A stretch of 25,931 nucleotides of DNA from JAAYHC01 sp964483175 (GCA_964483175.1 CAZAAT010000031.1:1-25931); one strand, 5' to 3'. Counted from the stretch's first letter, positions 15,216 through 22,948 are shown. The notes: a model not told the origin generated them from the letters alone. Translations and numbers: made by a program.

Positions 15216-15995
15216 ATGTCAGCGTTAGATCGGGCCCTGACAATTTTATATCTGGTTTCCCATCAAGGCGAGAGTCGAGTAAGTGATTTAGCTGGAGAGC
15301 TTGGGCTAGATAAAAGTGTGGTCTCACGGCTGAGTAGAAAGCTAGCCGATTGGGGGCTGCTGGAGCAGGACCCACGGTCCAAAATCTACCGGTTGGGTCC
15401 GTGTGCAGCTTGGTTAGGCGCTCGATACTTGGCTTGCCAAGATGTTCGCCAACTGGCCCGTCCATTGTTGGTCGAACTCAGTCAGCAGACGGGTCGCACT
15501 GTTGGGCTGGTATTATTGAGCGGCCATAAAGGGATTCTGATTGATAAGGTTGATGGTACTAACTGGTTAGGAATGCGGGCAAACATCGGTGAACAGATGC
15601 CTTTATATTACCGGGCAGCTTGCAAAGCGATTTTAGCCTATCTACCGGAAGAAGAAATCAAAGAAATTATTGCTGCGGCTTCGGAAACACTCCCGTGCGG
15701 AAAACCTTTTAACCGAGAAAAACGCCTGGCTGAGCTTGCTCTGATCCGCTCTACGGGATATTCAATCAGCCGGGAAGAGGTGGATAGCGGGGTAACCGGC
15801 ATCGGTGCACCGATTTTCGATGCTGATGGAAGAGTAATTGCTGCGATCAGCGTGGCGACGGTATCTGCGACGCTCAGTAGTAAACAAGATGAGTTGCAGC
15901 TAGCCGAGATGGTGGCTAATACCGCTGCCACTATCTCCGGAAAGCTAGGTTTTGTAAAAAATATACCAAAATATAGTAAAGAGGTGTTTAAATGA
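15216..15995 (+). CDS. IclR-family transcriptional regulator
   Basis: 259 residues. The N-terminal winged helix (SALDRALTILYLVSHQG, then VSDLAGELGLDKSVVSRLSR) is followed by the IclR effector domain with VRQLARPLLVELSQQTGRTV, the LYYRAACKAILAYLP block (the small-molecule pocket entry), GYSISREEVDSGVTGIGAPI and a terminal helix. This domain binds small metabolites. The ATG at 15216 is chosen because AGGAG is nine bases upstream; a TTG at 15207 would leave no spacing. The stop overlaps the peptidase start as ATGA, so the regulator and enzyme are made together, and the regulator probably responds to a substrate or product of that enzyme. Confidence 0.92.
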   Translation: MSALDRALTILYLVSHQGESRVSDLAGELGLDKSVVSRLSRKLADWGLLEQDPRSKIYRLGPCAAWLGARYLACQDVRQLARPLLVELSQQTGRTVGLVLLSGHKGILIDKVDGTNWLGMRANIGEQMPLYYRAACKAILAYLPEEEIKEIIAAASETLPCGKPFNREKRLAELALIRSTGYSISREEVDSGVTGIGAPIFDADGRVIAAISVATVSATLSSKQDELQLAEMVANTAATISGKLGFVKNIPKYSKEVFK

Positions 15996-17722
15996 GTACA
16001 GAAGCGTTGGTGGAAAAACTACAGAAATCCATTGATTCAAACCGCCTCTGGAAACATGTCGAATGGGCGTCTCACGTCCGTCGGGATACTGGTGGGCCTG
16101 GGGAAGAGAAGATGGTCAACTATATTGTTGATGAGTTGGCGAAGGACGGGGTGCCGGTAAAAATTCATACCTTTGATGCGTACCTTAGCTATCCGCGTCA
16201 GGCTACCCTTGAAGTGAGGCCAAAAGGGGAAGAAGCGTTTAAGCTTACCTGTCTGACCCATTCTTTTGCCCGCTCGACCGGGCCGAATGGTTTGATCGGT
16301 AGTGCCAAAATCATTGGCGAGGATGACCTGGACTTGGCGGCTGGCAGGGTGGCGGTCGTTGACGGAGTGGCTACTCCAATCCAGGTGCTCGATCTTGACC
16401 GGGCAGGGGCGCAGGCGATTATTTTTGTTAATCCCGGTGACGTTATTCACAACATGATTGAAACTACCATTTGGGGTGGGGTGCCGACCCCTGCACAAGT
16501 AGATCTTTTGCCCAGTGTTCCGGTTGTTTCGGTGAATAATGCCGATGGTGAAAAATTGAAAGGCCTGCTTAAGAAGGGGTCTGTCGAGGTAAAATTAGTT
16601 ACCAAAGTGGATACTGGTTGGTACACCGTCAAGCTGCCGGAAGTAATCATCCCTGGTACTGATGAATCCGAAGATTTCGTCTTGCTTGGCGGTCACTACT
16701 GTTCGTGGGAGGTTGGGATTACAGATAACGGCACCGGTGTTGCGGTCCTATTGGAACTAGCCCGGATCTTCTGGCAGGAGCGTGATAACTTGAAACGCTC
16801 AGTTAGAATAGCTTGGTGGCCAGGGCATTCACATGGACGTTATGCCGGCTCTACCTGGTATGCGGATACTTTCTTTGAGGAGCTTCGCAAACACTGTATC
16901 CTTTATCACAATATCGATTCTCCGGGAGCGCGTGGAGCCACCCAATACATTCTCCGGCATACTTCAGCCGAAGTTGAGGACTTTGCTCGCCGGGTGGTGG
17001 AGACCTATACCGAGCAACAAGATCCTCCGGTACACCGCCCGACCCGTGCTGCCGACCAATCTTTCTTGAATATGGGAATTCCGGCCTGCTCATTGTACTC
17101 CTTCTTGCCGGATGGCCATCCGGACAAGCGGCTGTGGACTGGTGGCAGTGCCAGTGGTTGGTGGTGGCATAGCGAGCATGATACTTTGGATAAGGCTGAC
17201 CCGAAAATCCTCGCGAAGGATTGCAAACTTTCCGCGGCTTTCGTTACCCTCTTGGCCAATGCCGAGGTTTTGCCCTTTGATTTTAGGCTGTTGGCCGAGG
17301 AGATAGCCGAGACCATTAAGTTCTTGGATCGGGAAATTGGCGCAGAAGTCGATTTACGCTTGTTAGTTGAGCGAGCTGAGGCTCTGGTTAAAGCAGCCGA
17401 GGCTCTTAATCAGAAACCGATGGCGGATGATCCGGCAGCAAAAGCCCGCCGCAACCGCGTATTACGCAAAGTCAGTCAAAGCTTGAATCCGGTTGTCTTT
17501 GGCTTAGAAGGACCATATGGCCATGATGTGGCGGAGCGGGTTCCGCAAATGACTGCGCATAAAGGAGCCAAAATGGATGGTCTGAGCCGGGCTATTGCCC
17601 TCAAGGACTTAAAAGGAACAGACCAGTATGGTTTCCTCAAGACCCAGACTGTACGTCAGATCAATAGAGCAAATGAAGCTTTAGAAGGTGCTTTGGAGCT
17701 ACTACAGTCGGAACTGGAGTAA
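15992..17722 (+). CDS. M28-family peptidase-like protein with altered catalytic Glu pair
   Basis: 576 residues, probably cytoplasmic (no signal peptide). The N-terminal third holds a PA-like inserted domain (VAVVDGVATPIQVLDLDRAG to LPSVPVVSVNNADGEKLKG). The M28 zinc domain follows: GGHYCSW (His235), TDNGTGVAVLLELARIF (Asp245), YHNIDSPGARG, and HSEHDTLDKADP with the last His. In active M28 enzymes WGAEExGLLGS supplies the catalytic and zinc Glu residues; here it reads WPGHSHGRYAGS, giving Ser280-His281. His could still bind metal, but the usual general base is absent. A helical C-terminal extension of about 150 residues ends the protein. It may be an aminopeptidase or amidohydrolase for an unusual substrate, or a non-catalytic homologue. 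It is coupled to the IclR gene. Confidence 0.85.
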   Translation: MSTEALVEKLQKSIDSNRLWKHVEWASHVRRDTGGPGEEKMVNYIVDELAKDGVPVKIHTFDAYLSYPRQATLEVRPKGEEAFKLTCLTHSFARSTGPNGLIGSAKIIGEDDLDLAAGRVAVVDGVATPIQVLDLDRAGAQAIIFVNPGDVIHNMIETTIWGGVPTPAQVDLLPSVPVVSVNNADGEKLKGLLKKGSVEVKLVTKVDTGWYTVKLPEVIIPGTDESEDFVLLGGHYCSWEVGITDNGTGVAVLLELARIFWQERDNLKRSVRIAWWPGHSHGRYAGSTWYADTFFEELRKHCILYHNIDSPGARGATQYILRHTSAEVEDFARRVVETYTEQQDPPVHRPTRAADQSFLNMGIPACSLYSFLPDGHPDKRLWTGGSASGWWWHSEHDTLDKADPKILAKDCKLSAAFVTLLANAEVLPFDFRLLAEEIAETIKFLDREIGAEVDLRLLVERAEALVKAAEALNQKPMADDPAAKARRNRVLRKVSQSLNPVVFGLEGPYGHDVAERVPQMTAHKGAKMDGLSRAIALKDLKGTDQYGFLKTQTVRQINRANEALEGALELLQSELE

Positions 17723-17736
17723 TAAAAGTGAAGATG

Positions 17737-17771
17737 GTGAGGCTATCTCAACGAAATTGAGATAGCCTCAC
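17737..17771. terminator. 15-bp perfect hairpin between convergent genes
   Basis: GTGAGGCTATCTCAA and TTGAGATAGCCTCAC pair perfectly around CGAAA. No clean T-run follows on either strand, so it is perhaps a bidirectional terminator or transcript-stabilising stem for the peptidase and HD genes. Confidence 0.65.
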
Positions 17772-17792
17772 ATGATATTGATGGTGAATTTT

Positions 17793-18404
17793 TCATTCTA
17801 ATACGGAGGCGGTCCAATTATCTGCGTATTGTAGTAACAAAGTCAAGGGCCGTTCACGATGAGCCACATCCTTATTTCCTTCAACATATTGCCCGTCGTG
17901 GTATCTTATTGCTTGCACTTCTTCGGGGGTTAATTCAATATATTTGCTGATCAAGTACAGACTTCGGGTCGGAATGTCCAGGTGCACAATATCCGGATTA
18001 ATCGCATAAGGAACACCCTTCTTCTCCCGCAGCCACTCATTGGGATTTTGAATATAGTAGGGTTGCCCCGGTAGACCTACTTTGCCGATATCGTGATAGA
18101 GGGCAACAATGACGCATGACTCCTCGCTTAGCTGCGGATAAAGTGCAGTTCTTAGCTTTAGGAGGGTTTCGGCTACGCCAATTGAGTGGGTGAGCAATCC
18201 GCCAGGTTCACACAGGTGAAAGCGGGTTGAGGCCGGAGCACTGTGCCAAGTAGTTTCGCTGGCTAGAAATTGTTCGAAGGCGCTGACCTCTGCTTTACGT
18301 TTGCGTACCTTGGCGAGCAAGGCCGCATGTCGTTTTGCCAAGCTGGTGTTTATAGTGGTGGCTGATTTTTGGGGTTCAGGGATATCCGGGAATAGTGAGC
18401 CCAT
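17793..18404 (-). CDS. HD-domain phosphohydrolase
   Basis: 203 residues from MGSLFPDIPEP. The start ATG at 18404 follows GAGGTG by six bases; a longer in-frame extension has no ribosome site. The HD-domain metal ligands appear in order: LLTHSIGVAETLL (His), ALYHDIGKVGLPGQP (His-Asp), then YHDGQYVE and LLLQYADNW (final Asp). This fold hydrolyses phosphomonoesters or nucleotides, often (p)ppGpp, dNTPs or cyclic dinucleotides; the substrate here is not readable. The insert PYYIQNPNEWLREKKGVPY after the HD motif might give specificity. Monocistronic, convergent with the peptidase gene. Confidence 0.88.
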   Translation of the reverse strand: MGSLFPDIPEPQKSATTINTSLAKRHAALLAKVRKRKAEVSAFEQFLASETTWHSAPASTRFHLCEPGGLLTHSIGVAETLLKLRTALYPQLSEESCVIVALYHDIGKVGLPGQPYYIQNPNEWLREKKGVPYAINPDIVHLDIPTRSLYLISKYIELTPEEVQAIRYHDGQYVEGNKDVAHRERPLTLLLQYADNWTASVLE

Positions 18405-18512
18405 AATTATCACCTCTGTTAATTTAATTGTGCATTTTACGAAATAACCCTTTAGTACCGAGAGGATTAACGAAAATGAAATATAATTATATATAAATAT
18501 AAATTTTTCCAC

Positions 18513-18569
18513 CCCTGTGGGCGAGCGAAAAAAATATCGGCCGCTTCGCTAGCCTACAGGGTTTTCTTT
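18513..18569 (+). terminator. Terminator-like hairpin in the leader of the 18678 gene
   Basis: Arms 18513-18527 (CCCTGTGGGCGAGCG) and 18547-18561 (CGCTAGCCTACAGGG) form 14 of 15 pairs including one G-U, followed by TTTTCTTT. No plus-strand gene ends before it. The 273-base gap between the HD gene and this gene is very AT-rich at 18479-18508, with TATAAT-like boxes. A plus transcript starting there would meet this terminator before the gene, suggesting attenuation. Confidence 0.55.
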
Positions 18570-18677
18570 ATGCCATCTCGAAACCTGTAAATGGGTTTTA
18601 TTGGAAATGCATGCTCGGCAGGTTTTCCCTCAATTAACATAAATATAACAGATAAATAGTTTTTGGAGGTAGCTGTG

Positions 18678-19427
18678 ATGAAACATTTGCTGCCCGTTAT
18701 GATCTGCTTAATTATGATGACTAGCTGCGTTGAAACGGTTGCAGCTAAAGGTCCATACAAGTATCCTCCGGGCCAAGCCAAAAAGGTGGAACAATCCACT
18801 GAGCCAAACATTACTATCTTTCTAAACGAAGCCGGGCTATCCGCGACTGATCAGGCTGCCCTCTTTTACTTGGCTAATCAGGCCGGGGTTTATACAAACG
18901 TAGAAGAAATTATTGCGGTTTGGCGCTTAGACCTGTCTGGACTTGAAATAGCGTTTCGTTTTGGATTCCCGCCGGTGCTGTTGGATGGTGAACTCTTGTT
19001 CTGGCGTCACCCGCCGATCATCCATTCGCCACTTCCTCTAGCTCGCGATAGCTATAAAAAGCACTTTAGGCATTCCTGGGGCTCAGAAGAGATCGAGCGC
19101 AAACCTGGAAAGTATGAGTACAGATATGTGAATCGGCTTACTGGCGTAACGAAAAGGATCGAAATCAAACAGCAAAAATATAGTTACCTTTATCGTAGCA
19201 AAGTAATTGAGGAGCGCTTGGAGATTCATTTTGCTGCTAAACGCTACGAGTACAGGTATCGCAATCGACTTACCGGAGAAGATGTTCATCGTTCGGGCAA
19301 ACCGGAGCTGATTGGCTGGCGTGATATACCGCGCTACCTACCCATGCAGGGACCGCTGGTTGGCGTGGCTAAACCAGGTACTCCCGAAATTAACTTTAAA
19401 CTGGAGCTTAATCTTGTCTTTGATTGA
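18678..19427 (+). CDS. Exported protein of unknown function with three ~22-residue repeats
   Basis: 249 residues. The start ATG at 18678 has GGAGGT seven bases upstream; a TTG five codons earlier overlaps that site and is rejected. The N-terminus is a signal peptide (HLLPVMICLIMMTSCVETVA). MTSC could be a lipobox, or cleavage may follow VAA. Residues about 45-95 (LNEAGLSATDQAALFYLANQ to VEEIIAVWRLDLSG) look like a helical domain. Residues 145-210 hold three units: KYEYRYVNRLTGVTKRIEI, KYSYLYRSKVIEERLEI and RYEYRYRNRLTGEDVHRSG, probably beta-hairpins. No known family is recognised. It likely acts on the cell surface or in the periplasm. A complex terminator follows. Confidence 0.75.
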   Translation: MKHLLPVMICLIMMTSCVETVAAKGPYKYPPGQAKKVEQSTEPNITIFLNEAGLSATDQAALFYLANQAGVYTNVEEIIAVWRLDLSGLEIAFRFGFPPVLLDGELLFWRHPPIIHSPLPLARDSYKKHFRHSWGSEEIERKPGKYEYRYVNRLTGVTKRIEIKQQKYSYLYRSKVIEERLEIHFAAKRYEYRYRNRLTGEDVHRSGKPELIGWRDIPRYLPMQGPLVGVAKPGTPEINFKLELNLVFD

Positions 19428-19440
19428 TGTATAGGCCGTG

Positions 19441-19541
19441 AAAAAATAGCACAAATTAAAACTACCCACGAAACGGAGCACAGAAATCACCTTCCCAGGT
19501 GGATGGTGACACAGAAACGTAGTTTCGTGGGCTATTTTTTT
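19441..19541. terminator. Large bidirectional terminator with nested hairpin
   Basis: CCCACGAAAC (19465-19474) pairs perfectly with GTTTCGTGGG (19522-19531). Inside it, TCACCTTCC (19487-19495) pairs with GGATGGTGA (19501-19509), with one T-T mismatch. The outer stem continues into AAAAAATAG and CTATTTTTTT, giving U-tracts both ways. It lies between the convergent 18678 and ytrI genes. Confidence 0.8.
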
Positions 19542-19554
19542 CTCCAATAGTAAT

Positions 19555-20022
19555 TTACCGCAAAGACACTTCCAGTGTAATTTCGATGGCATCGGCAATC
19601 CGAATCGAGCGCACCCTGATCGTCCAGGCGCTCTGCTCCACTGTAATGCGCTGGCCATCGAGAGCCTGCTCTAATAATAACGGATCCAGCTTGGCTAGCT
19701 CCTTGCCGATATGGGGATTTAGCCGATTTTTTACCTCCTCTTCGATGGCGCTTTGTACATAGTCAGGGGGCTCTCCTCGAAAGACCAAACTAATCCCGTC
19801 AGTGCGCAGCTTACCCCGGGAAGTGAGGCTATCCTGATACTTTTGTACCTGCTGTCGCAATGACTCCTGCTCCATTTCTAGTCGCCGACATTCTTGGGTT
19901 AGTTGGTGAATTCGCGTAATGCCGACAGGGTAAGTAAGGCAAGCGCCGATCAACATGCCTGAGCAGAACAGCGCAATTAGAGAAGTTAGTCTGGTAGCCG
20001 AAAGAGTGATACACCGCCTCAT
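19555..20022 (-). CDS. ytrI: YtrI-like sporulation membrane protein
   Basis: 155 residues from MRRCITL; the ATG overlaps the ytrH stop (TGATG), favouring it over an upstream ATG inside ytrH. One N-terminal helix (LTSLIALFCSGMLIGACLTY) is followed by a coiled coil (HQLTQECRRLEMEQESLRQQ) and a C-terminal domain ending in ITLEVSLR. Bacillus YtrI has the same plan and length (about 167 residues) and lies next to ytrH. That pair is made in the mother cell under sigma-E and is needed for efficient sporulation. Sequence similarity to YtrI itself is weak by eye; the assignment rests mainly on architecture and neighbour. Confidence 0.6.
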   Translation of the reverse strand: MRRCITLSATRLTSLIALFCSGMLIGACLTYPVGITRIHQLTQECRRLEMEQESLRQQVQKYQDSLTSRGKLRTDGISLVFRGEPPDYVQSAIEEEVKNRLNPHIGKELAKLDPLLLEQALDGQRITVEQSAWTIRVRSIRIADAIEITLEVSLR

Positions 20023-20348
20023 CAGCCAAGCCTCAGCATCGATGATAACAGCCACCAACCACACCAGGTACCCAAGGCGGCGCTAGTGAACATCCCCAAG
20101 TGTTTGAGGAGTAAATAGAAATCGCCGGTTAATCCGCCTTCTAAAGCTGCCAAAAATGAAAAGGTTCCTCCCATAGCTGCGGCCATCGCCCAGATGCGCA
20201 GCGATCGCCCTACCTCCAGCATTGTCACAACAGGACTACCGGTGGTGAAATAGGCGATGAGGCCACAGACCCAGGCTGCGCCGATAATCATACCGAAAGC
20301 CGAGCCGAATGGGAGAAGGATGGTTTTAATTGTTGCCGGATTTAACAT
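20022..20348 (-). CDS. ytrH: YtrH-family sporulation membrane protein
   Basis: 108 residues, three helices: LLPFGSAFGMIIGAAWVCGL, then SLRIWAMAAAMGGTFSFLAA, and LGMFTSAALGTWCGWWLL. The segment FTTGSPVVTMLEVGRSLRIW and AAMGGTFSFLAALEGGL matches the YtrH family (IWAIVAAIGGTF in Bacillus), whose members are about 110 residues. It acts in the mother-cell or forespore membrane during endospore development; the mechanism is unknown. The ATG at 20348 has only a modest site (GGGTGA). It is first in a two-gene unit with the YtrI-like gene. I could not find a convincing sigma-E promoter upstream. Confidence 0.8.
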   Translation of the reverse strand: MLNPATIKTILLPFGSAFGMIIGAAWVCGLIAYFTTGSPVVTMLEVGRSLRIWAMAAAMGGTFSFLAALEGGLTGDFYLLLKHLGMFTSAALGTWCGWWLLSSMLRLG

Positions 20349-20481
20349 CCTGATTCACCCGTACTATGACTATTGGGTTAAGAGGAAGATTATGTGAATT
20401 AGAGGCAACCGGAGTATTGGCTACTGAGCCGTGAAGGATAATATAGGAGGGACGTTCTACCTTTGGCTCGGGGGTTTTGTT

Positions 20482-20955
20482 ATGAGTGCACGGAAAATGC
20501 TGATTGTGGGTGGGCTGACGTTTTTAGTGCTGTCGATGATTTATGGGTCTATTACCTCTACTTATCTAGATCACTTTTCCCAGGAACGCAAAGACGCTTT
20601 GCGTAATGGATTTCTGGATCAACTATCCGCCGATACCAATGCTATAAGGTATGAAGATGTCTTCCGTACTGCAGCCCAACATCGAAGCAGTCACTCACAC
20701 CTATCTAATTTCGGTTTGATCGCTCTGGCTCTTGGGATAGGCGTCAAGTACATCAACCTGCCGGAGCGGTGGCTGAAGTTTACGGCGATCTCCTTTTTAT
20801 TGGGGGGCTTTGTCCTCCCTTTCGGCATTTTCCTGGAACCTATATATAATAAAGAAATCGGCAGTCTGATGGCGATGGTTGGGGGGATTTTGGTTACCTT
20901 GGCGACCGCCATTTTTCTGTTAGGGGCTTATCGGGCTAAGTCCACCAATGATTAA
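20482..20955 (+). CDS. Four-helix membrane protein of unknown function
   Basis: 157 residues from MSARKML. Helices: MLIVGGLTFLVLSMIYGSIT, NFGLIALALGIGVKYI, FTAISFLLGGFVLPFGIFL and MAMVGGILVTLATAIFLLGA. The 50-residue loop after helix 1 (DHFSQERKDALRNGFLDQLS to AQHRSSHSHLSN) is polar. A GGGGG site lies eight bases before this ATG. An AGGAGGG at 20447 has no start codon in frame nearby, and a GTG at 20431 has no ribosome site, so the start is uncertain. Not recognised as a family; hydropathy and codon use support a real gene. Divergent from ytrH. Confidence 0.65.
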   Translation: MSARKMLIVGGLTFLVLSMIYGSITSTYLDHFSQERKDALRNGFLDQLSADTNAIRYEDVFRTAAQHRSSHSHLSNFGLIALALGIGVKYINLPERWLKFTAISFLLGGFVLPFGIFLEPIYNKEIGSLMAMVGGILVTLATAIFLLGAYRAKSTND

Positions 20956-21028
20956 CTGGATTTGTGGATATTCCCTTTCTAGAAGCGAGAAAATAGGACG
21001 GAAAAAGCAAGGAAGGGAAAGGTGACCG

Positions 21029-22945
21029 ATGGCCGAAAAAATTCCGAATTATGCAGGCCGGGTTAGTATCCACGACTCGGTTCAACAAATGTACCAGCGG
21101 ATTCACGCTGATGGTTTGTCCAATGTCTTTGATCGCTTTGACCCTCAGGCCAAGATCAGGTGTAACTTCTGTGCGGAAGGAGTTAGCTGCCAGCTTTGTA
21201 CCAATGGCCCCTGTCGGATTTCAGAGCGTGCCGAGGCGATTCTTGGAGTTTGCGGAATTGACCGTAATGCTATGGCTATGCGGGAAATGCTCTTACGCAA
21301 TGCCATGGGAACGTCAACTTATACTCATCATGCCTATGAGGCTTTCCGTACGCTTAAATCAACCGCGGCAGGCAAGACTCCGTTTCATATCACCGATACC
21401 GCAAAACTCATGGATTTTGCTAAATCCTTGGAGGTGGATACCTCAGGTAAGCCTGAAGATGTGGCTATTAGGCTCGCCGATTTTCTCATTGCTCACTTAA
21501 GCCACGACTATGATGAACCATCCAAGCTGATTCAAGTTTATGCTCCACCAGCCAGGCAGAAAGTCTGGCAGGATCTGGCGATCTTTCCGGCCGGGGTAAT
21601 GCATGAGATTAAGGATGCCGTGGCCAGTTGTTTGACCAATGTAGATGGGGACTTTTTTTCGATGGCCAGAAAAGCCTTGCGGCTAGGCATTGCCACCATT
21701 TATGGGGCGCAAATACCCTTAGAGTGGGTGACCGATATCATGTTTGGCACACCGATGCCCCATGAAGTCGAGACTGACCTGGGGGTTCTCGACCCGAATT
21801 ATGTCAACATCCTCTTTAATGGGCATGAACCCTGGGTTGGTTTTGCTACAATCATCGCCGCCAGGGATCCGCAAAATCAAGAACGGGCCAAAAAAGCGGG
21901 GGCTAAAGGCATTAAGGTGATTGGGTCTATTGAAAGCGGCCAAGAGGTATTGCAGCGGATGGCCACTGATGATGTTTTCGGTGGCCTCATCGGTAACTGG
22001 TTGGTGATCGAACCTGCTCTAGCGACCGGAGCAGTTGATGTCTTCGCGATGGACGAGAACTGTTCACCTCCGTGGCTGGCCCCTTATGCTGAAAAGTATC
22101 AGTCTACTTTAGTTTCAGTCTCAGATTTGGTACGGATGCCGGGGGTGGAGATCCACCTCGACTACAAACCACCGGAAGCCGCCAACATCGCAGCTCAATT
22201 AATCGATTTAGGCATTGAAAACTTCATCAAGCGTCGGGAGCGTAAGATCGAAGCGGTTGTGCCACAGAGGAAGCAGAAGGCGATCGCCGGCTTTTCGCCG
22301 GAAGCAGTCCTCAAAGCTATCGGCGGCACTCCCGATCCACTGATTGACCTGCTGAAAGCCAATAAAATCAAGGGCGTCGTCGGCTTGGTCAACTGTACTA
22401 CTCTCGCCAATGGTCCGCATGATTATCTGACGGTAAATATCACCAAAGAGCTGATCAAGCGAAATATCCTGGTGGTCACCGGCGGTTGCGGTGCACATGG
22501 CTTGGAGGTGGCCGGTCTCTGTAGTTTGGAGGCAGCAGAGTTAGCCGGGGAGGGCCTTAAAGAGGTCTGTCAAAGCTTGGGTATTCCGCCGGTATTGCCT
22601 TTTGGCACTTGTACCGACACCGGACGAATCTCGCACTTAGTTACGGTCTTGGCCAACCACCTTGGGATCGATAGTGCGGACTTGCCGGTTGCGATAACTG
22701 CTCCGCAATATCTAGAGCAAAAAGCTACCATTGATGCGCTTTTCGCGCTGGCTTATGGACTCTATACTCACCTTTCTCCAACGCCTCCAGTCACCGGAGG
22801 GCCCGACTTGGTCCGGTTGTTGACCGAGGAACTCGAAGGAATTACCGGTGGCAAGGTTGGGCTGGGTGATGATCCGGTAAGCGCGGCTGATGCCATCGAA
22901 GAGCATATTAACAAAAAGCGAGCCGGATTAGGGTTAAGCGTCTGA
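21029..22945 (+). CDS. cooS: CooS-family protein (Ni-CODH scaffold) with hybrid-cluster-type active-site ligands
   Basis: 638 residues, normal CooS length. By recalled alignment to Carboxydothermus CODH-II, the B-cluster Cys residues are present (Cys54, 57, 62, 75). The D-cluster site is Cys45-N-F-Cys48, a CX2C pattern, with Ser53 where CODH-II has Cys47. C-cluster ligands: His266 (GHEP), Cys345 (DENCSPP), Cys456 (LVNCTT), Cys487 (GGCGAHG) and Cys528 (FGTCTDTGR) are kept, and Lys565 matches catalytic Lys563. The ligand at Cys295, normally GICCTGNE, reads GSIESGQE, so it is Glu302. His93 of the proton relay is Thr95. CO oxidation is therefore doubtful; the His, Glu and four Cys set is that of hybrid cluster protein. 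AAAGGTGA precedes the ATG. No cooF, cooC or acs genes are adjacent. Confidence 0.93.
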   Translation: MAEKIPNYAGRVSIHDSVQQMYQRIHADGLSNVFDRFDPQAKIRCNFCAEGVSCQLCTNGPCRISERAEAILGVCGIDRNAMAMREMLLRNAMGTSTYTHHAYEAFRTLKSTAAGKTPFHITDTAKLMDFAKSLEVDTSGKPEDVAIRLADFLIAHLSHDYDEPSKLIQVYAPPARQKVWQDLAIFPAGVMHEIKDAVASCLTNVDGDFFSMARKALRLGIATIYGAQIPLEWVTDIMFGTPMPHEVETDLGVLDPNYVNILFNGHEPWVGFATIIAARDPQNQERAKKAGAKGIKVIGSIESGQEVLQRMATDDVFGGLIGNWLVIEPALATGAVDVFAMDENCSPPWLAPYAEKYQSTLVSVSDLVRMPGVEIHLDYKPPEAANIAAQLIDLGIENFIKRRERKIEAVVPQRKQKAIAGFSPEAVLKAIGGTPDPLIDLLKANKIKGVVGLVNCTTLANGPHDYLTVNITKELIKRNILVVTGGCGAHGLEVAGLCSLEAAELAGEGLKEVCQSLGIPPVLPFGTCTDTGRISHLVTVLANHLGIDSADLPVAITAPQYLEQKATIDALFALAYGLYTHLSPTPPVTGGPDLVRLLTEELEGITGGKVGLGDDPVSAADAIEEHINKKRAGLGLSV

Positions 22946-22948
22946 TAA

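Noticed and set aside
15130..16498. Minus-strand open frames opposite the IclR and M28 genes
   Set aside because: They overlap plus-strand genes with strong motif evidence and have no recognisable domains or ribosome sites.
18405..18662. Riboswitch upstream of the repeat-protein gene
   Set aside because: Compared by eye with c-di-GMP, cobalamin and other common consensus elements; no match. Only the hairpin is supported.
21029..22945. Wood-Ljungdahl or CO-oxidation gene cluster
   Set aside because: Only one CooS-like gene is present, with altered C-cluster ligands; no acsB, cooF, cooC, corrinoid protein or energy-converting hydrogenase genes are adjacent, and the nearby hydrogenase is of the soluble NADP-linked type.
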